This document shows, one piece after another, positions 40,301 to 49,192 of a stretch of 64,000 nt of DNA. The stretch comes from Chroococcus sp. CMT-3BRIN-NPC107. Its GTDB lineage: Bacteria > Cyanobacteriota > Cyanobacteriia > Cyanobacteriales > Chroococcidiopsidaceae. Within the stretch, counting starts at the first letter, position 1. Each line of letters starts with the position of its first letter. Position numbers and translations under genes: made by a program. The notes beneath the pieces are model-generated. The model made no database searches. It was not told where the DNA came from and saw only the letters and a program-made list of their open reading frames with translations. The stretch is from NCBI GenBank assembly GCA_019359635.1, contig JAHHGY010000005.1, positions 1 to 64,000 on the forward strand. Reading direction: 5' to 3'.

Positions 40301-41086
40301 TCAGTAGATAGTCGAGGGCAAGGAAATGCAGGCAATTTACAAGTTACTGCAAGCTCGATTAGTCTCGATCGCGGCGCATTTATTTCCGCATCTACAGCAA
40401 GCGGAGAAGGCGGCGGTGTAGATATTCAAGCAGAAGAATTGCTATTATTGCGCCGCAACAGTAATATAACTACTGCTGCCGGAGGTACAGGTAACGGCGG
40501 CAATATTGAACTTGACGCTACATTTATTGTTGCCCCCGCCACCGAAGACAGTAATATTATTGCCGATGCGATCGCCGGAAATGGCGGAAATATTAATCTT
40601 ACTGCTCAAGGCATTTTTGGCATTGCCTCCCGCCCACAGCAGACACCCCTGAGTGATATTACTGCTAGTTCGGAACTAGGAATAGACGGCACGATCGCCA
40701 TTACAAACCCCGATGTCGATCCAAGTCAAGGTTTAATCGCTTTACCAGTAGAAGTAATTGATGCGACAAATCAAATTGCTGCTGGTTGTAGTAACGATCG
40801 CCAAGCAACACCAAATAAATTTATTGTTACTGGACGCGGCGGTTTACCACCAGACCCCGGCAATACCCTCGCCAATGATGCAGTGCTGACTGATTGGGCA
40901 ACTTTAGAGGGGACAGAAACTAATAACCAAGGTGGCATTTCTATAACTAAACAACCCCCGGCGGCAATTGTAGAGGCGCAAGGTTGGATGATGGACACTC
41001 ATGGTAGGGTAGTTCTCACGGCTCAAGTACCCCAAGTTACGCCCAATAGTTCTAAACCGATCGCTACTTCTTGCAATGAATTGTAA
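37394..41086 (+). CDS. TpsA-like filamentous haemagglutinin exoprotein (copy 1)
   Basis: This 1230-residue protein is the secreted partner of a two-partner (type Vb) system. It starts with a signal peptide (MKKIWVGLFSVVAISSAIAT, cleaved near AIAQ). The TPS secretion domain follows (about 30-270), containing NLFHSFSEFNI, ILARVTG and NPNGIIFGANASL. From about 280 to 1100 it is a long array of imperfect glycine/serine-rich repeats (G-Q-G-x-A-G-x-I-F-I-Q type) expected to form a right-handed beta-helix. The C-terminus has a conserved AAGCSNDRQATPNKFIVTGR segment. It has no obvious toxin domain. A paralogue follows 198 bases downstream, then the TpsB transporter. Confidence 0.9.
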   Translation: MKKIWVGLFSVVAISSAIATNNCAIAQISPDTTLGSESSLTQADTQFPIDIIEGGATRGANLFHSFSEFNIEEGRGAYFYSPSADIQNILARVTGSNPSTILGTIGTYGNSIPNLFLINPNGIIFGANASLDMGNSGLDVGGTGGSFVATTANAVILGDTGGIFSASNPAASNLLNIAPSALFFNSNSPAEIVNRSSATTSVLEFFTSGLQVPNSRSLLLVGGKVTLDDGELVAAGGRVELAGVTQGTLGLNIDGNDLSLNYPDEVQRADIVLTNNSAISVLGNSGGNIVVYAQNLDVLEQSQLYGGILAGQGAVDAQAGDITLNATGTIAIAGKDNSFSSVSAIFNTIGWGAVGQGGDINIIADSLFLNGAGLSSISSGQGNVGSIFIQVENSASFVNSGIFSNLSAEGTGNAGNIAIQAESIFFSGTNLSTGTSGQGNAGNIFIQAGLLSLNDSLLSATTSGQGDAGSIFIQVPNSVSINSSTIISDVDSGAIGKGGNIDIQARSLALINNSGLSTGTRGQGDAGSVFIQSNAVVLDNSRIFSSNFGNFVSILTGNEEEIALGNGGDIRIVTGSLTLNNDAALTTSTLGLGDAGNVFISATGSVSLARSSISSDVFSGTLLGVEGANGEIIDIIGATAVGNGGDINIDAQSLSLSDESLLATGTFGLGDAGNVAIQTSGAVRFTNNSGILSGVISNAFVGLVGAEAVGKGGDLSIVADSLTLDSSTLATNTAGEGNSGAIFIQANDIFITNDSRITSAVQQGGIGDAGDINIQAGSLYITGGSQIRAAVERERDNLPGGQGKGGNISINASETVDISGVNGNGFSSALSTSSDRGASGEAGNIIVNTSNFRIADGAVVNALTANSSNAGNITINANNFTATGGGQVLTTTSSGGNAGSINLNVANNVDLSGSDPNFASRQAQFGTDIVTNQSPSSGLFANTALGSTGSGGSIFVNSQEFNISENAGVSVDSRGQGNAGNLQVTASSISLDRGAFISASTASGEGGGVDIQAEELLLLRRNSNITTAAGGTGNGGNIELDATFIVAPATEDSNIIADAIAGNGGNINLTAQGIFGIASRPQQTPLSDITASSELGIDGTIAITNPDVDPSQGLIALPVEVIDATNQIAAGCSNDRQATPNKFIVTGRGGLPPDPGNTLANDAVLTDWATLEGTETNNQGGISITKQPPAAIVEAQGWMMDTHGRVVLTAQVPQVTPNSSKPIATSCNEL
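38062..38401 (+). repeat. Near-identical 340-bp tract shared by the two tpsA genes (copy 1)
   Basis: This tract matches 41904-42243 with no indels and only a handful of substitutions, including at silent positions, whereas the secretion domain just upstream has diverged strongly between the two genes. The pattern suggests recent gene conversion or a recent recombination, and makes the two genes prone to merge by deletion. Confidence 0.85.
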
Positions 41087-41284
41087 TTATTTACAATTTA
41101 GTGCGATCGCTAATAGTACCCCTTCTTAATACTTAGGCTTTCTATAGTTGTAGAAGTGCGATCGCAACTAGCTAGAGTAATTATTAAATCTTAATGAGTG
41201 CTTTTGTACTTTCAGTTTATTGTTTTAGAAATAATTGACTATTATTTATTACACCAATATTTATAAGAATAGGTAGGGTCACGG

Positions 41285-44200
41285 ATGGCTCAAAGCTTGA
41301 GGGGTGGGATTTGGAAATTAGGAATATTGAGTATTGTTGGGGTTAGTGGTGCGATCGCTTTTTCTGAAGATTGTGCTTTTGCTCAGATCGCTGCTGACGA
41401 GACTTTGGGCGGTGAAAATTCTATTGTCATACCTCAAGATCCTTTAGGCTTTCCTGTCCATCAAATCGAAGGCGGAGCGATTCGGGAGACAAATTTATTC
41501 CATAGTTTTAAGCAATTTTCTGTTCTCACTGGACGTGGAGCTTACTTTAACAATCCTTCAGGTATTGAGAATATTATTAGCCGTGTGACCGGCGGTTCGG
41601 TTTCAAATATTAATGGATTTATTCAAGCTAACGGTACTGCTAACGTGTTTTTGCTCAACCCAAATGGAATTATTTTTGGTAGTGGAGCCTCATTAAATAT
41701 TGGCGGTTCATTTTTGGCAACTACAGCCAGTAGCCTGCTCTTTACTGATGGCTCGACCTTCAGTGCAACAGCGTCTCAAACAACACCTTTATTAAGGGTG
41801 AGTGTACCGATTGGTTTGCAATTTGGAGGAAGTCCGGGAAATATTACTATTGCTAGTAATATTCTACAAGTTACAAATGGTAAAACCCTAGCTCTAGTTG
41901 GGGAAAAGGTCACTTTAGATGATGGAGAATTAGTGGCGGCTGGCGGTCGAGTTGAGTTAGCAGGAGTAACACAAGGAACCCTAGGACTAAATATAGATGG
42001 TAACGATTTGAGTTTAAATTATCCGGACGGGGTACAACGAGCCGATATAGTTCTCACAAATAATTCTGCTATTGATGTAAGGGGTAACAGTGGCGGCAAT
42101 ATTGTAGTCTATGCTCAAAACTTGGATATTTTAGAGCAAAGCCAACTATATGGAGGAATATTAGCTGCACAAGGGGCTGTTGACGCTCAAGCGGGAGACA
42201 TTACTCTAAATGCCACGGGTACAATTACGATCGCAGGCAAGGATAATTCTTCCTCCTCTCCTTCGATCGTAGATACTACTATAGGTTTGGGCGCAGTAGG
42301 ACAAGGTGGCGATATTAATATAATTGCTGACTCGCTGTCTCTCAATGGCGCTGGTCTAAGTAATATTAGTCGCGGGCAAGGGAATGTTGGCAGCATATTT
42401 ATTCAAGTTGAAAACTCAGCATCTTTCGTAGATAGCGACATTTTTAGCAACTTGAGAGCGGAAGCGACAGGCAATGCTGGTAACGTTGCTATTCAAGCTG
42501 AGTCTGTCTTTTTTAATGGAACCAATTTGGGTACAAATACTAATGGGCAAGGAGATGCTGGTAATGTTTTTATTCAAGCGGATAATTCCGTTTCTATAGA
42601 AAGTAGCCTGATTGAGAGCAGAGTAGATTCCGGAGCTATAGGCAAGGGAGGTAATATTGATATTCAAGCTGGGTCGCTTTCTTTAGCTAATAATTCTGCA
42701 CTAAGCACCAGTACAAGAGGACAAGGAAACGCAGGTAGCGTAATTATTCAGTCCAACGATGTATCGCTAGATAACAGCAGAATTGCTAGTAGTAATCTTG
42801 GTATTATCATATCTTCATCTGGCATTGAGGAAGCAGTAGCCTTAGGCAATGGAGGAGATATTCGGATCGTTACAGGTTCCCTTGCTTTAAACAACAATTC
42901 TGCTTTAGTTGCCCGCACTTTCGGGTTAGGAGATGCGGGAAATGTATTTATTAGTGCCAGTGGCGATGTGTCTTTGGCAGGGAGAAGTAGTGTCTCTAGT
43001 GATGTGTTTAGCGGTACTGTTCCAGATTTTGAAGAAGCTAATGGAGAAATTATCGACATCATTGGCATTGAGGCTGCGGGGAATGGTGGTGATATCAATA
43101 TTGACGCACAGTCTTTATCTCTTAGTGACGCGTCTCGGTTAATAGCTAGCACTTCTGGACTAGGAGATGCGGGAAATGTATCGATCCAGACTAGCGGAGC
43201 CGTTACATTTACAAATGATAGTAGCATCGTTAGTGGTGTTATTAATCTTAGCTCTCTTGGACGGGATGATGGAGCAGATGCCATTGGTCAGGGTGGCAAC
43301 TTAAGTATTGTGGCGGATTCAGTAAATATTGATTCCTCTAGGTTAATTACTAGCACCACCGGAGAGGGAAGTGCTGGGGCAATATTTGTCCAAGCTAATA
43401 GCATTTTTTTAAGCAATTATGGACGGATTACTAGCGCCGTACAGCAAGGCGGTGTTGGGGATGCGGGAGATATTAATCTTGAAACGAACTCGCTTTATTT
43501 AACTAGTGGCTCTCAAATCCGTGCCGCTGTAGAAAGAGAGCAAAACGATTTTCCTGGAGGTCAAGGGGAAGGTGGCAATATTTTAATTAATGCAAGTGTT
43601 AGTGTAGACCTTGAGGGAGTCAATACGGAGGGAATTTCTAGTACTATAAGTACCAGCACAAATCGCGACGCAATCGGTACTGCGGGAAATATAATCGTCA
43701 ATACAAACACCTTCCGTATTGCTGATGGTGCAGTAGTAAGCGCGTTAACAGCAAATTCTAGCAATGCAGGTAGCATTACAATTAATGCTAATAACTTTAC
43801 AGCTACTGGTGGCGGACAAGTGATTACGACCACAAGTAACAGTGGCAACGCCGGAAATATTAATCTCAATATTGCTAATAATATTGACCTTCGTGGTAGC
43901 GATCCAAATTTTGCATCTCGCCAAGCCCAATTTGGCACAGATATAGTAACAAATCAAAGCGCTTCTAGTGGCTTGTTTGCAAATACCGCCCTCGGCTCAA
44001 CCGGAGGTGGTGGAAGCGCGTTTATTAACGCTCAACAGTTTAATATTGCTGGCGGTGCGGGGGTATCGGTAAATAGTCGCGGACAAGGAAACGCAGGCAA
44101 TTTAAAAGTTACTGCAAGCTCGATTAGTCTTGACGATGGAGCATTTCTTTTGGCATCCACCGCCAGTGGAGAAGGTGGCAATATTGATATTCAGGCAGAG

Positions 44201-44857
44201 GAATTAGTATTATTGCGGCGCAATAGTAATATAAATGCGGCGGCCGGTGGTACGGGGAACGGTGGCAATATTGACTTGGATGCTACATTTATCGTGGCTA
44301 TAGCAACGGAAGATAGTAATATTATTGCCGATGCGATCGCCGGAAATGGCGGGAATATTAATCTTACTGCTCAAGGTCTTTTTGGCATCCAGTCCCGCTC
44401 AGAGCAAACTTCCAATAGTGACATTACAGCAAGATCGGAATCAGGTACAGACGGCGCGATCGCCATTACAAACCCCGATGTCGATCCAAGTCAAGGTTTA
44501 ACGGCTTTACCAATAGAAATAATTGATGCGACAGATCAAATTGCTGCTGGTTGTAGTAACGATCGCCAAGCAACCCCAAATAAATTTATTGTTACTGGAC
44601 GCGGCGGCTTACCACCAGACCCCGGCAATACCCTCGCCAATGATACAGTGCTGACTGATTGGGCGACTCTAGAGGGGACAGAAAATAATAACGTAAGCGG
44701 ATCTCGCGCTTCGACAAATAAACAACCCCCGGCGGCAATTGTAGAGGCGCAAGGCTGGATGATGGACACTCGTGGTAGGGTAGTTCTCACGGCTCAAGTA
44801 CCTCAAGTTACGCCTAATAGTTCTAAACCGATCGTGACTTCTTGCAATGGATTGTAA
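41285..44857 (+). CDS. TpsA-like filamentous haemagglutinin exoprotein (copy 2)
   Basis: This 1190-residue paralogue has the same architecture as the preceding gene: signal peptide (cleaved near AFAQI), TPS domain with NLFHSFKQFSVLTGRGAYF, IISRVTGG and NPNGIIFGSGASL, then a beta-helical repeat region, then the conserved C-terminal segment beginning AAGCSNDRQ. The N-terminal 200 residues differ clearly from copy 1, while the middle and C-terminal parts are similar, in places nearly identical at DNA level. Its last 11 bases overlap the start of the tpsB gene, so the two are probably translationally coupled. This copy may therefore be the principal cargo of that transporter. Confidence 0.9.
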   Translation: MAQSLRGGIWKLGILSIVGVSGAIAFSEDCAFAQIAADETLGGENSIVIPQDPLGFPVHQIEGGAIRETNLFHSFKQFSVLTGRGAYFNNPSGIENIISRVTGGSVSNINGFIQANGTANVFLLNPNGIIFGSGASLNIGGSFLATTASSLLFTDGSTFSATASQTTPLLRVSVPIGLQFGGSPGNITIASNILQVTNGKTLALVGEKVTLDDGELVAAGGRVELAGVTQGTLGLNIDGNDLSLNYPDGVQRADIVLTNNSAIDVRGNSGGNIVVYAQNLDILEQSQLYGGILAAQGAVDAQAGDITLNATGTITIAGKDNSSSSPSIVDTTIGLGAVGQGGDINIIADSLSLNGAGLSNISRGQGNVGSIFIQVENSASFVDSDIFSNLRAEATGNAGNVAIQAESVFFNGTNLGTNTNGQGDAGNVFIQADNSVSIESSLIESRVDSGAIGKGGNIDIQAGSLSLANNSALSTSTRGQGNAGSVIIQSNDVSLDNSRIASSNLGIIISSSGIEEAVALGNGGDIRIVTGSLALNNNSALVARTFGLGDAGNVFISASGDVSLAGRSSVSSDVFSGTVPDFEEANGEIIDIIGIEAAGNGGDINIDAQSLSLSDASRLIASTSGLGDAGNVSIQTSGAVTFTNDSSIVSGVINLSSLGRDDGADAIGQGGNLSIVADSVNIDSSRLITSTTGEGSAGAIFVQANSIFLSNYGRITSAVQQGGVGDAGDINLETNSLYLTSGSQIRAAVEREQNDFPGGQGEGGNILINASVSVDLEGVNTEGISSTISTSTNRDAIGTAGNIIVNTNTFRIADGAVVSALTANSSNAGSITINANNFTATGGGQVITTTSNSGNAGNINLNIANNIDLRGSDPNFASRQAQFGTDIVTNQSASSGLFANTALGSTGGGGSAFINAQQFNIAGGAGVSVNSRGQGNAGNLKVTASSISLDDGAFLLASTASGEGGNIDIQAEELVLLRRNSNINAAAGGTGNGGNIDLDATFIVAIATEDSNIIADAIAGNGGNINLTAQGLFGIQSRSEQTSNSDITARSESGTDGAIAITNPDVDPSQGLTALPIEIIDATDQIAAGCSNDRQATPNKFIVTGRGGLPPDPGNTLANDTVLTDWATLEGTENNNVSGSRASTNKQPPAAIVEAQGWMMDTRGRVVLTAQVPQVTPNSSKPIVTSCNGL
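41904..42243 (+). repeat. Near-identical 340-bp tract shared by the two tpsA genes (copy 2)
   Basis: Partner of the tract at 38062-38401, in the same orientation and with a constant offset of 3842 bases. Recombination between the copies would delete that length and leave one chimeric tpsA gene. Confidence 0.85.
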
Positions 44858-46568
44858 ACAAACTCAGTCTTGGTTATGGCTAATACCAATTTTAATAGCT
44901 ACTAGCAGTGTTTCTAGTTCGCTACACGCGCAAACACCGCCGTTACAAGTTCCTTCTCCCCAAGATGTTCAGCCTTTTCCTTCGCCAATTCCTTCTCCAG
45001 TATTGCCCCAACCTTTACCTCCTCCCGAAGAATTATTAGAGCCAACTTTACCCACTCCTACACCGTCAGAAAATATCCCTGACCGACTGCAAACAATTAA
45101 TGTAGAACGTTTTGAAGTTGTGGGTAGTACGGTATTTTCTCGCCAACAATTAGCAAAAGTTCTAGAACCTTTTACCAATAGACCGATTTCTTTTGCCGAA
45201 CTATTTCAAGCGCGATCGGCGATAACTCAACTTTACTTTGATAATGGTTATATTACGTCTGGCGCATATATTCCCCCCCAAACCCTCCAAGGCAAAGTAG
45301 TGACAATTACTGTTTTAGAAGGAGGATTAGAAAATATTCAAGTTACCGGGACGAAATATTTAAACACTAATTACATTCGTAAACGAATAGAAATTGCTAC
45401 CATTGCACCTATAAATCGCGATCGCCTTTTACAAGCGTTGCAACTATTGCAACTCAATCCTTTAATTAGAAACATATCCGCCGAACTATCGGCGGGAACT
45501 CGCCCCGGTCAAAGTATATTAGAAGTTCAAGTTACTGAAGCTAAAAGTACAACTATTCAAACTACGATTGATAACGGACGATCGCCAGCAGTGGGCAGTT
45601 TTCGCCGTAATATTCAATTAAATGAAGGAAATTTATTTGGCATAGGCGATCGCGTTACTCTTGCTTATACCAACACTGACGGTAGCAATGCGATCGATGC
45701 AAGTTATGCTTTGCCGCTCAATCCTCGCAACGGTACGCTCAACTTTGGTTATGGGACGACTTCTAGCAGCGTAATTGAGCCACCTTTTGACTTGCTAGAT
45801 ATAAATTCTGAATCTCGCTACTACGATATAACTCTGCGTCAGCCAATTATTCAAACTCCCAGTCAAGAGCTTGCTTTGGGTATCAGCGCTAGTCGCCTGG
45901 AAAGTGAAACTTCGTTGCTAGATATCCCTTCTGCCTTGTCTTTGGGTGCGGACGAGCAAGGAAGAAGTAGAATTTCGGCGATCAGATTTTTTCAAGAATG
46001 GACGCAAAGAGATACTCGTCAAGTAATTGCAGCGCGATCGCAATTTAACTTAGGAGTTGGCGCTTTTGATTCTACTGTTAATGCCGAACAACCAGATAGC
46101 CGCTTTTTATCTTGGCAAGGACAAGCTCAGTGGGTGCGCCTGTTAGCGCCAGAAACCTTACTTTTGGTGCGCGGCAACGTTCAGCTATCTGCTACCTCGC
46201 TTTTACCTTTAGAACAATTTAGTTTGGGCGGTTTGCAAAGCGTACGCGGCTACCGTCAAGACTTGCTTTTAACCGATAATGGTGCTTTTGCTTCGGCGGA
46301 GGTAAGGCTGCCTGTTTTGCGCGTTTCTGACTGGAATGCAGTTTTACAAGTAGCTCCCTTTGTCGATGTTGGTAGTACCTGGAACGCTGGTAGAGAGTCT
46401 CCAGAGCGCAATTCATTAGCTTCTGTAGGTTTGGGTTTAATTTGGCAACAAAGCGATCGCTTTACGGCGCGTCTCGATTACGGTATTCCTTTAATCTCTG
46501 TATCTTCTACTGAACGAACATGGCAAGAAAACGGTTTATACTTTTCCGTGTTTTACAACCCTTTTTAA
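44847..46568 (+). CDS. TpsB outer-membrane transporter (ShlB/FhaC family)
   Basis: This 573-residue Omp85-superfamily protein exports the TpsA proteins across the outer membrane. A signal peptide (ending near LHAQ) is followed by a proline-rich linker (about 32-75). POTRA domains come next (75-230, with VERFEVVGSTVFSRQQL and YITSGAYIPPQTLQGKVVTI). The rest is a 16-strand barrel ending in a terminal phenylalanine (YFSVFYNPF), as usual for outer-membrane beta-barrels. The SLGGLQSVRGYRQD motif is the conserved VRGY loop 6 element that inserts in the pore. It overlaps tpsA copy 2 by 11 bases and the CHAT gene by 49 bases. Confidence 0.95.
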   Translation: MDCKQTQSWLWLIPILIATSSVSSSLHAQTPPLQVPSPQDVQPFPSPIPSPVLPQPLPPPEELLEPTLPTPTPSENIPDRLQTINVERFEVVGSTVFSRQQLAKVLEPFTNRPISFAELFQARSAITQLYFDNGYITSGAYIPPQTLQGKVVTITVLEGGLENIQVTGTKYLNTNYIRKRIEIATIAPINRDRLLQALQLLQLNPLIRNISAELSAGTRPGQSILEVQVTEAKSTTIQTTIDNGRSPAVGSFRRNIQLNEGNLFGIGDRVTLAYTNTDGSNAIDASYALPLNPRNGTLNFGYGTTSSSVIEPPFDLLDINSESRYYDITLRQPIIQTPSQELALGISASRLESETSLLDIPSALSLGADEQGRSRISAIRFFQEWTQRDTRQVIAARSQFNLGVGAFDSTVNAEQPDSRFLSWQGQAQWVRLLAPETLLLVRGNVQLSATSLLPLEQFSLGGLQSVRGYRQDLLLTDNGAFASAEVRLPVLRVSDWNAVLQVAPFVDVGSTWNAGRESPERNSLASVGLGLIWQQSDRFTARLDYGIPLISVSSTERTWQENGLYFSVFYNPF

Positions 46569-49135
46569 GCAAAACTTGGCGCTTTGGGTTGATGACGGCG
46601 ATCTTTTGCGCGATCGCGTCTCCTAAGACAATTTCGGCAATTTCTACAGTTTTTGCCCCCACTCAAATGGTGCAACAAAGTAAAACTCTTTACGATACTG
46701 GACAATACAATCAGGCAATAGAAATATTAAAGCAAGCAACTAAAGAATTTGCAGCTAGAGGCGATCGCACAAGTCAAGCTTTGGCTTTAAGCAATCTTTC
46801 TTTGGCTTATCAACAACTAAGTAGCTGGGAAGAAGCAACTAAGGCAATTTCTGATAGTCTCCAATTGTTGCAAGACCCGACTTTAAATAAGCGATCGGCG
46901 GAAAGTTTGCGGGAGGCTGTGCCTTCCGTAAACCTTTCCAAGAGACAAGTTCTGGCGCAAGTTTTGGATATTCAAGGGCGCTTGCAATTTTTAACGGGGC
47001 AAACTCAACAAGCAATAGATAGTTGGCAACAATCGGGAGCAATTTATCGGCAACTAGGCGATGTCTCAAAAGCGCTGAAAAGCCGGATTAATTCGGTACA
47101 AGCATTGCAATCGTTAGGATTATTTAATCGCTCTTTAAGCGAACTAACAGAAATAGACAAAGCTCTAACTTCTACTCCCGATTCAGTGACTAAAGCTGTA
47201 GGATTGCGGAGTTTTGGCGATGTTTTGCAATTGGTAGGTGACTTTGAACGCTCTAAGAAAGTTTTACAGCAAAGTTTAGTAGTAGCGCAAAATTTATCGT
47301 CTCCTGAAAACATTAGCGGAGCTTTATTTAGTTTAGGTAATACCGCCCGCGCCCAGCAAAACACCTCTGAAGCGCTCAATTTTTATCAGCAAGCGGCATT
47401 AACAGCTAATCCAACTCTTAAATTACAATCTCAATTAAATCAACTGAGTTTATTAATCGACCTAGAGCAGTTTACAGAAGCGCAGAAATTATTACCGCAA
47501 ATTGAGACGCAACTTAAACAATTACCTAGTGGGAGAGCAACAGTTTATGCTCAAATCAACTTTGCCCAAAGTCTTAAGCGTTTAAAAGATGTTTCTAATC
47601 CGCCAAAAATTGCCGAACTTTTGACGGCGGCGATTAAACAAGCTCGAAGTCTTCAAGATCCGCGCCTAGAAGCTTATGCTTTAGGTAGCTTAGGGCAATT
47701 GTACGAACAAAATCAGCAAGTAACAGAAGCAAAGAATTTAACAGAACAATCTTTACTTATTGCTCAATCTATCAATGCACCAGATATTAGTTATCGTTTT
47801 CAATGGCAACTAGGAAGACTATTAAAAGCTGAGGGCAAGACAGAAGATGCGATCGCCTCTTATACTGAAGCTGTCAAATCTTTACAATCTCTCCGCAGCG
47901 ACCTTGTAGCCACTAATCCCAATATAGAGTTTTCTTTTCGTTCTAGCGTCGAACCTGTTTATCGGCAATTAGTTAGTTTGTTGTTGGAATCGGCGCAACC
48001 CACCGGAGAAATCGAGGATCTAGCTAAGTCTCAAAAAAACTTAGTTGCAGCGAGAAACATTTTTGAATCTTTGCAAGCAGCAGAATTAGTTAACTTTTTT
48101 CGTTCGGAATGCTTAACCGCAACCCCCGTACAAATAGACAAACTCGACTTGCAAGCGGCGGTTATTTATCCAGTAATTTTGGAAGACAGGTTAGAGGTAA
48201 TTTTGAGCTTACCTCAACAACCCCTGCGTCATTACACAACGGCATTAAAAGGTAGCGAAATTGAAAAGGTTTTAACTCAGTTGCGCCAATTGCTTGTAAC
48301 ACGCACTTCTAAAGCTTTTTTACCGCTTTCTCAACAAGTATACGATTGGTTGATTCGTCCGGCAGAAGCTGATTTAAACATAAATCAAGTTAAAACTCTA
48401 GTATTTGTCTTAGATGGCTCATTGCGAAATATTCCCATGGCTGCACTCCACGACGGCAAACAATATTTGCTAGAAAAATATAGTTTAGCTCTTACTCCAG
48501 GATTGCAACTTTTACCGCCAGAATCATTGCAAAAAACACAATTAAAGGTGTTGACGGCGGGACTTACTGAAGCCCGACAAAATTTTCCGGCTTTAGCTAA
48601 CGTGGGAGTAGAATTACAACAAATTCAGTCGCAATTACCTACGGTAGAGTTACTTAACGGGCAATTTACCAACCAAGCTTTACAAAAAGAACTAGAATCC
48701 GTGCCTTTTCCTGTAGTCCATATTGCCAGTCACGGACAATTTAGTTCTACAGCAGAAGATACATTTATTCTGACTTGGGATGGTCGAATTAATGTCAATC
48801 AGTTAGATAATCTACTTAGAAGTGGCGATCGCACTAGAAATATTGAGTTACTCGTCCTTAGTGCTTGTCGTACCGTAGCTAGCGACCGAAGGGCAGCCTT
48901 GGGGCTTGCAGGGGTGGCAATTAGGGCGGGGGCGCGCAGTACTGTAGCAGGTTTATGGTATGTCAGCGACGCAGCTACCGTCCCCTTAATGAGTAGATTT
49001 TACCAAGAACTAGCTAGCACTACTGTAACAAGAGCCGAAGCTTTGCGTCGCGCTCAATTAGCTTTGCTACAAAACCCTCTATACAGACATCCGGTATACT
49101 GGGCGGCTTACGTATTGGTGGGAAATTGGCTATAA
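46520..49135 (+). CDS. TPR-CHAT domain protein (caspase-like)
   Basis: The 871-residue protein begins with a basic, then hydrophobic segment (MARKRFILFRVLQPF, later LMTAIFCAIAS) that looks like a signal peptide or anchor. TPR-type helical repeats fill about residues 55-470. A CHAT domain occupies about 590-870. CHAT domains belong to the caspase/separase peptidase clan, and both catalytic residues are present: His738 in HIASHGQF and Cys783 in LSACRT. The ATG at 46520 lies inside the end of tpsB; a second in-frame ATG at 46592 would still overlap nothing vital. Position and overlap tie it to the two-partner secretion genes. It could process the exoproteins or act as an exported protease, but its target is unknown. 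Confidence 0.9.
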   Translation: MARKRFILFRVLQPFLSKTWRFGLMTAIFCAIASPKTISAISTVFAPTQMVQQSKTLYDTGQYNQAIEILKQATKEFAARGDRTSQALALSNLSLAYQQLSSWEEATKAISDSLQLLQDPTLNKRSAESLREAVPSVNLSKRQVLAQVLDIQGRLQFLTGQTQQAIDSWQQSGAIYRQLGDVSKALKSRINSVQALQSLGLFNRSLSELTEIDKALTSTPDSVTKAVGLRSFGDVLQLVGDFERSKKVLQQSLVVAQNLSSPENISGALFSLGNTARAQQNTSEALNFYQQAALTANPTLKLQSQLNQLSLLIDLEQFTEAQKLLPQIETQLKQLPSGRATVYAQINFAQSLKRLKDVSNPPKIAELLTAAIKQARSLQDPRLEAYALGSLGQLYEQNQQVTEAKNLTEQSLLIAQSINAPDISYRFQWQLGRLLKAEGKTEDAIASYTEAVKSLQSLRSDLVATNPNIEFSFRSSVEPVYRQLVSLLLESAQPTGEIEDLAKSQKNLVAARNIFESLQAAELVNFFRSECLTATPVQIDKLDLQAAVIYPVILEDRLEVILSLPQQPLRHYTTALKGSEIEKVLTQLRQLLVTRTSKAFLPLSQQVYDWLIRPAEADLNINQVKTLVFVLDGSLRNIPMAALHDGKQYLLEKYSLALTPGLQLLPPESLQKTQLKVLTAGLTEARQNFPALANVGVELQQIQSQLPTVELLNGQFTNQALQKELESVPFPVVHIASHGQFSSTAEDTFILTWDGRINVNQLDNLLRSGDRTRNIELLVLSACRTVASDRRAALGLAGVAIRAGARSTVAGLWYVSDAATVPLMSRFYQELASTTVTRAEALRRAQLALLQNPLYRHPVYWAAYVLVGNWL

Positions 49136-49145
49136 AAGATGTTAA

Positions 49146-49175
49146 AATCCCTCTCCCAGATTTGGCAGAGGGATT
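49146..49175. terminator. Hairpin between convergent CHAT and DUF928 genes
   Basis: AATCCCTCT (49146-49154) pairs perfectly with AGAGGGATT (49167-49175); inner CCCA/TGG pairs can extend it. It lies 10 bases after the CHAT stop and 17 bases before the DUF928 stop, a good position for two-way termination. The T-run is weak. Confidence 0.65.
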
Positions 49176-49192
49176 CTTAAAGCTTAGTTTCC

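Noticed and set aside
37700-44850. Regular repeats inside the tpsA genes considered as a CRISPR or satellite array
   Set aside because: They are in-frame, degenerate coding repeats of a beta-helical protein, not identical repeats with unique spacers. No CRISPR array was seen in the window.
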